64,000 bases of DNA from Cristatella mucedo (Eukaryota > Bryozoa > Phylactolaemata > Cristatellidae), in contig WPIO01000047.1 of NCBI GenBank assembly GCA_009760855.2, positions 124,001 through 188,000 of the forward strand, written 5' to 3'. Within the stretch, counting starts at the first letter, position 1. Each line of letters starts with the position of its first letter. The translations under genes and the position numbers were made by a program. Below, in pieces: positions 32,645-42,138 of this stretch. A model generated the notes under the pieces. The model searched no databases, was not told the DNA's origin, and worked only from the letters and a program-made list of their open reading frames with translations.

Positions 32645-33528
32645 TTAAGATACTGCTATATAAATATTAATATATATCTCTTTATCTAACCATTCTGATC
32701 CACATATAAAAGTAGAACTAACAACTATCTTTTTATTAGAATCTAACATATAACCACCATACAACTGATCATACTGTGTTATTAGTGATGATGGTATAGG
32801 CATAAGTATTTTTGTTTGCTTAAAAGCTTCACCAGTATCACCATATGCTACTGCAAGAATAAATATACAATTAGGAACTGTAATATTATTAATATTAGTA
32901 ATCCATTTACCATTAATTTTTTTCCATATATTTGAGTAGTTACTGATCCATCCATAATTCCTTTAAAATTTACAGTTACGACACTCCCATTTACTCTTTA
33001 AAGTACCCAAGATTTACACCATCATTAGGATTTACAGGATCATTTTTTATTGAAATTGGAAAGTTCCCCATATCTAAAGGTCCATTAATAGTTCCACGTT
33101 TTAAGTTAACAAAGTTATCATCAGCATATTTCTTATTGACGACATCATACCGAGTTGTAGGAGCATCGTTAGTATTAACAACTAAACTAGCAATAGTTAG
33201 CACACCATTAATTCTTCCACCGGCTTTTGGTATTTTTGTATCAGCATTTTCTTTTGTAGCAGCATCACTTGGATTAACAGGATTTGCAAGATCTATCAGT
33301 CTATTATTATTCATATCAAGATCACCATCAGCAGTTGTTCCTCTAGATACTTTTGGAACAAAGTTTGTATCGATATACTTTCTGTTTACAGCATCTGTAG
33401 AATCAACAGGATCTCCAAGATTGTTTATTAGATTCTGATTCATATTTAAAGTTCCATTCATAATATCTCCAGTTTTACGAATATATTTTTTTTTGCTTAG
33501 ATCCTTTTCTACGATAACCGAGAGACAT
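32645..33528 (-). pseudogene. Phage-tail-fibre-like protein 2, broken
   Basis: Starts MSLGYRRKGSKQKK, a basic N-terminus, then a frameshift in an A run near 33,490. The intact middle (32,991-33,461) carries at least three shaft repeats: LNMNQNLINNLGDPVDSTDA, LDMNNNRLIDLANPVNPSDA and LDMGNFPISIKNDPVNPNDG. A different C-terminal domain follows after further shifts, with WKKINGKWITNINNITVPNC and VAYGDTGEAF, and ends at 32,645. The domain looks beta-rich and unlike the heads of fibres 1 and 3. A TTGTATAG motif sits just before its ATG and overlaps the stop of fibre 3. Confidence 0.75.
32656..32664 (-). promoter_or_regulatory. TTTATATAG motif, minus strand
   Basis: Forward CTATATAAA, reading TTTATATAG on the minus strand, 11 bases before the ATG of fibre gene 1 and inside the coding end of fibre 2. 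Confidence 0.55.
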
Positions 33529-33529
33529 T

Positions 33530-34379
33530 CTATACAATAGTAATAATAAAATCAATATATGTAATATTACTAGCAACTGTAAGATTATCTATCATATAAG
33601 TACATGATCCATCAATATTTATTACTAAAAGGAGAGTACCAGATACACCATAAGTGTTATCACTAGTAGTCAAACACTCCAGTAGTATTAGAACACCAGA
33701 GAATATTGGATACTGTTTGAAAGTTTGTTACTGATCCAGCAACAAAAGTTTTATAAGGTGTTGCATAGCCGATTATATTTCATTGCTGATTAAAAACTGC
33801 CATATCAGCAGGAGTTGTTTTCAATGTAGAACTTTCTGTTCCAGTTCCATTTACATTAATAGTAAATATGTTTAACGGAGCAATAGTTGAAGCACTTGTA
33901 AAACCAGAAAGCCTTAAATGCAACGTAGAACATTTATAAGAATCAATAGATTGTTTTGTTACATCTGAATTTTTCAAAGAGGTAATTCTGTTTGATCCTA
34001 GATCAAGAGTACTATTAGAGTTACCATTTAAAACTTTAGACATACTTTTTAATAATCCATAGTTTATTACTTTGTAAGGCCTAGAATCTTGATAGTCAGT
34101 TCCATCAGCAGATCTTCCAGATATACCAGTTATATTTCTACAGTTTAACTGAGATAGCATTTTTGCACTATTCTTTGGAAGTAAATCAGATAAATTAGAA
34201 ACAGAAGCTATTTCTCCAGAAACATTAGTTGCAACAGTATTAAAGAAGTTTGAATTAAGAGCATAATCCAATCTAATTGCGTCTCCATCATTTACTGGAA
34301 AACCAAGATTTGTAATGCCATTTCCATTAGCATCAAGATCACTAAAAATATGTCCATTAATCTTACTAATATTATCCAT
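33530..34379 (-). pseudogene. Phage-tail-fibre-like protein 3, broken
   Basis: Starts MDNISKINGHIFSDLDANGN. One clear shaft motif is present (LDANGNGITNLGFPVNDGDA), followed by a less regular stretch (LDLGSNRITSL). The main frame runs 33,780-34,379. Coding-like sequence resumes in other frames after about 33,780 (NIIGYATPYKTFVAG, then TSDNTYGVSGTLLL) and ends at 33,530, one base before the ATG of fibre 2. Its promoter region (34,380-34,390) is shared with the divergent plus-strand gene. Confidence 0.7.
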
Positions 34380-34390
34380 TCTTATATATA
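34380..34390. promoter_or_regulatory. Divergent TATATATAAG promoter region
   Basis: Only 10 bases separate the ATG of fibre 3 (minus) from the first ATG of the hydrophobic-protein gene (plus, 34,390). The gap is TCTTATATATA, a TATA-like stretch readable in both directions. Confidence 0.45.
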
Positions 34391-35201
34391 TGGTTAAAGA
34401 AAATCTTAAATCTGGCTTTGATACAAACTAAAGAAGTATTATCAGGAACAACAACAGCAACTGAGATTGGATCAAAAGCAATTATAAAAGTTGCTCCTAA
34501 GATTGCAATGAAACTGAGTCTACACGCATCAAACAAGATTGCAACTATTGTTCCAAAAGTTTTGCAGGCATTCAAAGTAATTGGAACTGCTACAAAAGCA
34601 CTTGGTGGATTTCTATCGGGAATAACAGGAATTGTAGATCTTGGTTTATTTATAAAAGAAATCGTAGATGATATTTCTTCTGGAAAGTATGGCAATGTCT
34701 TCTGGAAATCAATTGCAGAAAAAAAGGACTGTCAAAAATGGTTGCTTCTTTAGAGGTTGGCTTTTACATAAACGAGATTTTGCTTGAAGCTGAAAGAGCT
34801 AAATCTGGTTGGTACTTAGATCCTAGTAAATTTCTTTCAGAGACATTCGGAGAGGAAGTAAGTTGGAACGCTGCTCAACTAGATCCTCTTGCGTGGAAAA
34901 AAACTGTCTTGAAGTAAGATCAGGTGGATTTCTGCCTGCAATTCGAGCACTCATAGCAAGTATAGCTTCTATTATTGGAGGTATTGGTTTAGGTGTTTCC
35001 ATAGCAGTATCAGTAGCAGGATTGATTAAGAAAATTGTTGACAGTACAATGTATACAGCTAAAGCTCCAAAAATGGATACGCATGAAGAACGAATGAGTG
35101 GTTTGAGTTTACAAAGTGAAAGACTAAAGAATGCAATTACAGACATTAAAAATATGATAGAACTACTTGATAGAAACATTGATATCGATTTGAGTGACTA
35201 A
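34390..35201 (+). pseudogene. Putative membrane-active protein with Gly-rich hydrophobic segments, frameshifted
   Basis: Starts MVKENLKSGFD. Coding signal then moves through frames 34,418-34,753, 34,738-34,915 and 34,863-35,201; the shifts fall at A runs near 34,725 and 34,905. The first segment has ALGGFLSGITGIVDLGLFIK, the second has ASIASIIGGIGLGVSIAVSV followed by LIKKIV. These are long glycine-rich hydrophobic helices with basic ends, as in membrane-inserting or minor-capsid-type proteins. The C-terminal part (SLQSERLKNAITDIKNMIEL) looks coiled-coil, ending DLSD and TAA. No family can be named. Function as a penetration or envelope-associated protein is inference only. Confidence 0.5.
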
Positions 35202-35621
35202 GTGCAAAACTCAGAGGTTAAAAAGAGATTAGACTATTTGAAAACAGGTAAACAACTTGTAGAAGTATCAGGAGTTAGTTATAGCGATGAGTTAAAAGAA
35301 GACATAAAAAAAGTAGAAAGTAGTACGATTGGAGGAAAAAAGACCTGTAATTATCAAGCAGAGAGCACAATGCTACTAGCTAATCTATTTTCTAGAGGAG
35401 CAACGCAGGAGCAAATATATAACGAAATGATAAAACTAATAGATGAGTTAAAAAAAGCGCTGCAGAAATTAAAAGTCTGTATGTCTAACTATTTTGTAAT
35501 CTTCTGTTACAGTGTAAGTAAAATTGAGTCTAGCGAATTACAAATAAAGGTGTATTGCAGCCAAATCTCTTTTTTTCAGCAGCTTTCTCTGCAGATTCGT
35601 AGTAGCCTAAATGATAACTAG
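35202..35621 (+). CDS. Helical protein in frame with the preceding gene, after a stop
   Basis: Opens directly after the TAA at 35,199 in the same frame (first codon GTG), so it is either the continuation of the preceding protein past a nonsense codon or a separate gene that lost its ATG. Charged and coiled-coil-like to about residue 95 (MIKLIDELKKALQKLKVC). The remaining residues are Cys/Phe/Ser-rich and probably not coding, which puts the right edge of the cluster near 35,490. Confidence 0.4.
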   Translation: MQNSEVKKRLDYLKTGKQLVEVSGVSYSDELKEDIKKVESSTIGGKKTCNYQAESTMLLANLFSRGATQEQIYNEMIKLIDELKKALQKLKVCMSNYFVIFCYSVSKIESSELQIKVYCSQISFFQQLSLQIRSSLNDN

Positions 35622-35635
35622 TATTAGTATTAAGC

Positions 35636-36090
35636 CATATTCATAGTCTGCTGTAGTGGCATAATAGCTTTCTTTGGTAGCCCAGCCAAAAGGGAATTAC
35701 AATAATCAAGCCGAGACAGAACTAAAGAGCTAGTTAAATTTTTTACAAGCCACTGTGGGAGACAGCTTCTAATCTTGGATAGGGATCGGATGCGATGGCT
35801 AGCTGTAGAGGCAGTCTTCTGAATGAAGCTTTTGAAATTGAGGCAGCTGTCGAACACGACACCTAGATTACGAGCACGTGGTGAAGGTCGCACAATAGCA
35901 TCGCCTATTAGAACAGCAAAGCCTTTTAATCCAGCCACAGGCTTAGGGTGTCCTGTGAGAAGCAATTCGGTTTTATCGTCATTTAATTTCAGGAAGTTTT
36001 CCGACATCCAGGATCGAATATCGGCAAGGCAAGCATTTATGGCTTTGTAGAGTTACAGTCGGAGATACATACATACATACATACTTACAT
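35636..36090 (+). mobile_element. LINE-B insertion with 5' inversion
   Basis: 35,636-36,035 is internal LINE-B sequence on the minus strand (frame 35,630-36,007 with FLKLNDDKTELLL and RLDYCNSLLAGLP). 36,036-36,090 is the LINE-B 3' terminus on the plus strand (GTAGAGTTACAGTCGGAGAT then ATACATACATAC). An inverted 5' piece joined to a normal 3' end is the product expected from twin priming. The right end of the virus-like element is at or left of this insertion. Confidence 0.75.
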
Positions 36091-36869
36091 CAAGCAGTAT
36101 AGCAATCGAATGGGCACTTAATCTGACCATGTATTGCTGCTGCAGCAGCAGCTTAATAATTCCGATTCGGCTCCAGCACGAGGCATATGGCATAGCACAA
36201 TATGGCAATAAGCTAGGTTGCCATCGCTTGGCTTAAACCAACCGCACGCAGGGGGGGGGGCGAGTCTGCTAGAGCCTAAAACTGGCTCTAAGCTTGGCCA
36301 CTGAGAAGGCAAAAAACTTACAATTAAATAAAAATAAAAATTATATTAAAATTTATTATTATATTTGGAACACAAGTGAAAAACGAGAGTGAGGAACCAC
36401 CAACTGCATGCTTACAATGGCTTGTGCACAGCTGAGTGCAGGGCTCAGCATCAAGCTATACAGACACTGACTAGAGCATTGTTCGTGAGAGATCATTCAT
36501 TTTTCAGACGCAAGTCGAGCCCACGGCTGGTGCAATGCCTGGTTTAGCTCTGGTGAAGGCAAGACTAGCACACTATCGTCTGATGAGAATTCGTACTTTC
36601 ATCCCGAGCACGCCGGTCTAAGAGAGAATTGGCTGAGCTGTCACCGATTGTCACCAACGAGCTTTCAATGCCGCCTGAAATAAAGGTGCGTCGATGAATG
36701 ATTGTTTTCGGGAGTGGTCAGTTCTGTACATGTAATAACTAGACTTGATGCTGGCGCTTAAAAGAGTTGCATGAACGGGACGACGGTCCATAAGGATCAA
36801 GACAGTTTTTGAGTGTTTGTTAGGAAACTAGTAAATGAATGCAGATGGGCATATTGATAATAGAACTAA
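36091..36869. other. No supported feature
   Basis: Contains a G homopolymer (36,251-36,260) and a CTGCTGCAGCAGCAG palindrome near 36,140. No gene recognised. Confidence 0.4.
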
Positions 36870-37070
36870 TAATACGTTGTCTAGCGATCCTAGAGAACTA
36901 GGCACTTTGCCAATGCTGAAAAAGGAGCATGATCCCATGCAGTGTCAGCAAAAATATGCACAGAAAGAACAAATCACACGGACCCACTAAATGCTGTGAT
37001 AAATAGATGTTTTATTAACTTCCTTGTAAATGTCGTCAAGTCAGCGGATGCCATGACTCAAGCCGGAAAG
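36870..37070 (-). mobile_element. LINE-A 3' fragment, degraded
   Basis: Degenerate LINE-A tail (AACTAATAATACG, AGAGAACTAGGCACTTTGCC) then the GGACCCACTAAATGCTGTGA block. Confidence 0.7.
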
Positions 37071-37254
37071 AAAAAAGAGGAAGACATAAAAAGAGCGAAA
37101 GAGAGCGAATGTATTATTATTATTCTCATTATTATCTGGTGCAAATCTTACTTGCGGCAGGCTGTAATGTGTTGCCTGCAGAAGAACTAGAGCATGGAAC
37201 ATGAAGTGCAAGCACCTTCATCTTGGGTACTGAAGCAAACGGCCAAAATCATTG

Positions 37255-38110
37255 CAAGATAATAATAATAATATTGCACTTGATAAAGTGCCCTCGGAGA
37301 ACTTAATCTCTTTCTATGCGCTTTACATTTGCTGCAAAGTGATATGCAATTGAATGGTAAGTAAAATCATGCTTGAAAAACAAACACAATGAATAATAAG
37401 GTTAGGGGTGACTTGCACAGGGTCAGCATGCAAATGTGGTTAGTGGCAGCATGCACAGTGTCAGCACCCATAAGCACATCAAGGACGAATCACGGGGACC
37501 CACTAAATGCTGTCCTAAATAGGTGTGTCTTTAAGTTCTTTTTAAATGTGGTCAAGTCAGGGAATGTTCTGATGCAACTCGGGAGGGAGTTCCAGGCTTT
37601 GGGAGCATACGAACTACATGCACGGTCTCCAAAGGATTTGAGATTGGTAGGAGGTATTGGTAAATTGTTGGATTCCGAAAAGTGGGTGGTACGATGCTTG
37701 GCCTGGTGGGGGAGTCGATCTGAGAGATAGGCTGAGGCCAAAGAATGAAGTGACCTAAAAGTGAGCGATAAAGCCTTGAAGTCGATGCGTTGCTTGACTG
37801 GGAGCCAGTGCAGGTCGGCGAGAAGTGGAGTAATGTGGCAACTGCGATGCTCACGACAGACAAGCCTAGCTGCGGAGTTTTGCACCAGCTGCAATCGCCT
37901 GATCGCACATGCTGGTAGGCCAGTAAGCAGCGAGTTGCAGAAGTCGAAACGGGATGTCACGAATGCACGGACCAACTTGGACGTGGTATCCTTATCTAAA
38001 CAAGCCCGAATTTTAGCAATGTTATGAAGCTGAAAATCGGCAGATTTGACTGTGGAGCTGATGTGGTCGTCTAACGAGAGGTCGCTTTGTAAGATGCAGC
38101 CTGATTTCGG
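37255..38110 (-). mobile_element. LINE-A copy, 5'-truncated, long open frame
   Basis: (TTA)n tail at 37,260, hairpin, 3' UTR, then an open frame to 38,161 (minus). It encodes the RT thumb and C-terminus: [60 protein letters not shown] and [11 protein letters not shown]. Only two small oddities disturb it, so this is a young copy. Truncated upstream of the YADD region; the ORF start beyond 38,110 is host sequence. Confidence 0.9.
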
Positions 38111-38237
38111 CCCTATGCTCAAGGTGGGTACCACAATAAACGCAAAGCTATCCAATGACATTCACAAGAACAAGAAAGATCCTCAGCAGCTACCAGGCTG
38201 CGTACGACCACAGCAGCCAGATTAGGCAGTTCATGGT

Positions 38238-39125
38238 TCAATGAAGCAGCATACTTTTCCTCAGCTGCTTTCGCCTCCACTTCTGCACCAAGTATCCGAT
38301 GACAGCTAGCAAAGCCAGACTAGCCACCACAATACATGGTGCATATTCTACAACAGCAAGGCACACAACGAGTGAGTAACAGTGAAGCGAAATGCTGCTA
38401 AACAGGATGCAGCCACAGACAGTCCATAGAAAAAGCTCAGTCTCAATGGCAAGCTGGATTAGGACACAAAGCAGTTTCGACGCTCGATGCTTCAGCCTCT
38501 GGCATTGGCTAGCAACAGCAGAGGAGGGCGATGTGCGGCTGAGGCATACGAAAGACGATGGATCATTGGTCTCAGGTAATGAAATGAAAACCAGACAAGA
38601 ACAAATACTAATGCAAGTGGCTCTGAGCAGGCATTGCCCTTACTATCTATTCTATGATCGTTTTTGGGTGATGGATGGACCTCAGACGGTCTGCTAAAAT
38701 TGTTTGATGGAAGCCAGTCGGTCGAAGTGCTCATGGCGTTCGTGCTGCTGCTGTTGTTGCCTGTCATTGTAGAGTCGATAGTCACGTTGCTCGAACTCGC
38801 GTCTAAGAAACCCAAAAGGACGATTAAAAAAAAAAATTTCGGCTCATTAGCGATCACGACTGCAGATGGGCCAAGGTGCACAGCTGATGGAAGTCACACG
38901 GCGATGGCAGACACTCTGAGTCACAAAGTAATCGGCCAGCAGACGTGCACAAGCCAACGAACAGGAAGTGGCAGTATAAAAATATGTTTTGGCTCCAGCT
39001 CTTACTGAGCCTGTGGCACTCGGCAATTCCGGCGGCACGTGGTTCGCACATTGTGAAGCCGTCGTATTCTGGCTTGCAAACAACGACAGAGGTGCCACTG
39101 AATGCGTCGCACAAACATAAAGCCT
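38238..39125 (-). CDS. Putative type I membrane protein: Cys-rich exon, Ser/Thr stalk, transmembrane exon
   Basis: Three exons read in order on the minus strand. Exon a, 39,125-39,006 (acceptor CTTCGAAG, donor GTAAGA), encodes EALCLCDAFSGTSVVVCKPE and CEPRAAGIAECH. Exon b, 38,802-38,644 (acceptor GGGTTTCTTAG, donor GTAAGG), encodes a Ser/Thr/Asn-rich stalk with N-glycosylation sites (SSSNVTIDSTMTGNNSSS). Exon c, from 38,347 (acceptor CTGTTGTAG), encodes YAPC, the hydrophobic IVVASLALLAVIGYLV, then QKWRRKQLRK and a TGA at 38,238. All three junctions are phase 1 and the frame stays open, which is strong support for a real gene. The cytoplasmic tail is very short in this frame. A second frame, rich in Ala/Glu, is open over 38,180-38,300 and could be the true tail if one base is missing. 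Upstream exons were not found. Confidence 0.65.
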
Positions 39126-40799
39126 CTTCGAAGTAAGAAATCGGCTTTGCACAAGGTAAGCAGGCTCCATCTGCAGACCTCCACGAACCTGAAAACCAGC
39201 CAAAAGACTCGGTGCATTAAAGCCGTAAAGGAAACTGTCTTGCACTGATCGGCCAATGCCTGTCGCATGCCTCTCCCATTGGGGACTGGCATGCCGATAT
39301 TAGCATGTCTAGGACACATCCATGCAACAAAGCTAGTACAGTCAGCCCCCCCCCCCGACTTACAACGGTTCACTTAACACAAATTTGGAGAGACGAACTC
39401 GGCCAGTGTCATAAAAATAAATCAAAAATCATATTGTATCCAACACTTTCAAGAACTTCTAAAAGGGTTTAGAGTAAGAGGAAGTTGATGATTCTCAAGC
39501 AAGATCGTCCAAATCCTCCTCGTCCACGTCCCAATAGCACTCACTCTATAGTACTACAACTATCAGCTCATGTATGCTCAACAATACTCCACATTAGGGT
39601 ATATCAGTATAATCTCATCTACTTATTCTTATTAATTTCTAATGTATTTATTTTTATATTATTTATTGAACTTTATTTTTAATTTATTACCCGTGATATC
39701 TATTTGTAAAATTATCAATTTATTTATCTCTCTGTGAAGAGCGTAACATAATAAACCGTATCTTATACCATTCTCGACTTATGAAAACTCTACTTACGAA
39801 AGCTTGTCCAGTCCCTATCTATTTCGTAAGTCACGAGAGGGGGCTGATTGTTTTCAAAAATAGTGCTCTACAAAGTTGCATGCATTCTAACCTTTTGGAC
39901 AGCTGACTTCTGATGCGACTTTGTTAAGCCTAAAATAATAAAAAAGATAAATTAAATATGTATATACATACGGCACAATTTAATTACAACACGGCAAGGG
40001 AGTGTGAGTACTTTATAACTCACAATATCAAAACAGCTTAGGTTGTATGCACGATAATTTGTTCAAGGCTACAGGCATGACTAAGCAAACCTATTTTCAG
40101 ACACTTGGTAGCAAAGCTGTGCAGCAGATAGAAAAGTAGTTGATATTAATTCCATTACATGGCAATTTGAAATGCCTTCTCAGTGGAGTTGTAATAACAA
40201 TATCGGTCATTCGGTGCTATAACCTTGCTGCTGGGCTAAGGACAGTGTCGTTGTAAGCACCAGGCAACCAACAATTGCTCCCTAATGGAGATAATCCCTC
40301 GACCTTTGGTGCGACGGTTTACTCCAACTGCAAAGTGACTCAATGAAAACTATGGTAACGGATCAGTTACAGAAGAATGAAAGAAGAGAAGCTGAAATAG
40401 AAAGCTAAATAGTACAGTCTCAAATTAATTCTTGTCGTGACAACTAGAATGTTATACAGTTTACCTTCAAGATATAAAGAGCCAGAAAACCACAGCTCTA
40501 TGATGTTCTAAGCTTAAGTTCTTTGACAATCTGCTGGTTGGAGAAATGCTCAAAAAAAGTTGGATTGTGCACATGCAGCCACACCATTTCCCCTCTCACT
40601 GGCAATGGGCAATGCATGATTACATGCTGCTGGACTAGAGCCCACGAGATGAAGAGAACCTAAGCACCGGATAAAGGCTTGCAATAGATCAGAGGTCGGC
40701 AAACTTTTTGGACTATTAAGCCATTTCAGGAGTTCAAGTAAGTACACTAGGCCAGAAGTGACCATGTGTCCAAGGAAAGGCATTGTATTCAAAAGTATA
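39126..40799. other. No supported feature
   Basis: Probably intron or upstream sequence of the preceding minus-strand gene. Has a C homopolymer (about 39,347-39,356) and an AT-rich stretch (39,600-39,720). Frame 40,550-40,819 (minus) follows the hAT relic and has no support. Confidence 0.35.
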
Positions 40800-41560
40800 G
40801 TTTGCTCAAGGAGAAACATTATGGCACGTTGTTAGAGGGGCAAAAACATCAGGTTCTAATGATACGGAGTTCAGCAGTATAATGTCATTAAGGTGATTGT
40901 CAGTGAGCTGAGAGCACAGCTTGTTCTTACAAAACTTCACCTTGGAGAACAGCTGCTCGCAGGAATAAGTGCTGCCAAACATTGCAATCCCACGCTTGGC
41001 AGGGGTTAACAACATTGGAAACTGAGCCTGTGGCAGCTGACGGTAGAAGTAAATGAGAGCAGTGCAAGAAGTCAACTTGGACAAGAGAACGGCCGAAGCC
41101 TGTAGCTCAATCAACTCTAATTGCATATCAGAGGGGCATCGCCATGCGGAAGTCAAAAGGAGTGCTGCCGATTTTGCACTCCTGCAAATGAGAATGCACG
41201 TCAGTGAAGGGCTAAGACAATTCACTCCACAGGGTTGACAATACACTGGCGAATTCTTCAGTAATAACAAGCTTGTTTGGTCCAGCAGTTAAGCTGCTCG
41301 CCCCGACCAAGGTCTGGCTGAGGTCGTAGGCTCGAGCCCCGAAGCATATGCAAAGCGCCTGAATAGAGATTAAGTTCTCTTGAGGTGCTATACACATTAA
41401 TTATATATATTTATATATAACGTGAGCTGCATCACACTGGACGAAGTGCGGAACATGGATGTATTCGCCCTTATTCAGCTATTGCTCCCATAGAACCAGC
41501 TTCGTTTTGAATGCCAGCACGTGGGCTTCCATGTTCACGAGGAGCTCGTCACGTGCTTGC
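40800..41560 (-). pseudogene. hAT-family transposase C-terminal relic
   Basis: The minus frame 40,806-41,270 contains MQLELIELQASAVL, YFYRQLPQAQFP and then MFGSTYSCEQLFSKVKFCKN..LTDNHLNDIILL. The last is the typical hAT dimerisation region (FGSTYxCEQxFSxMK..R..LTDxHL) found in ZBED and GTF2IRD2-like transposase derivatives. Upstream pieces on the far side of a SINE continue it (AFKTKLVLWEQ near 41,490; LVITEEFASVLSTLWSELS just before the SINE). Stop codons and the SINE break the gene, so it is dead. Whether it is a transposon or a domesticated gene relic cannot be told. Confidence 0.75.
41267..41418 (+). mobile_element. SINE-1 copy inside the hAT relic
   Basis: CTTGTTTGGTCCAGCAGTTA, CCCCGACCAAGGTCTGGCTG, AAGCGCCTGAATAGAGATTA, then a TATATATATTTATATATA terminus. 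It splits the hAT frame. Confidence 0.9.
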
Positions 41561-42074
41561 AGTTCGTGTAATGTGCAGCAAATGTACTCATACAAGACAA
41601 ATATTTTTACAAACGCAGTACCACAGAGCATGTAGACAACTAACACGTACGACCAAAGGCGTTCTAAGGCATTGTTCGCCCACGGACGAACAGCCGAAGC
41701 TCAATTTACTGGCGGGCATTTTTGCTGATGTGCCGATTGTCTTTAGTTAAGCTAAGGATCTCTACGACGACGGTACTCTCTACTTACTGCAGTGGTTCCT
41801 GCCGTAAACGGTCTCAACCCCGAAGGCTCACTCGAGTTGGTCGTGGAGGGAACCACCAGGCCTGTGCTTGACGTCACGTCCCGGCAGTCGGAACGTCTTC
41901 CCCTGTCCTTTGCTTACGAGCCTTAGTAATCAAACACTCTTCCTCTCTTCACCCTCATACTTGCCTCTCTGGCACACCCATTTGCTCTCGTTAACACTTT
42001 TTGGCATAAATCCATCGCGACTAATGGCTGCCGCTAGCCGTGCCCAAAGAAAACCTCTAAAGTTCTAAAGCCCA
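41561..42074. other. No supported feature
   Basis: Short frames only; may include further upstream, unrecognisable hAT sequence. Confidence 0.3.
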
Positions 42075-42138
42075 AGTTTAGTTCGAGCATGCTACCACTA
42101 ACCATCCGATCGTGTTTCCTTTGCAACAAATGTAAAGT
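42075..42138 (+). mobile_element. LINE-A 3' end, left half
   Basis: GAGCATGCTACCACTAACCA .. TTTGCAACAAATGTAAAGTG, then interrupted by LINE-B. The remainder of the same tail resumes at 43,186. Confidence 0.8.
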
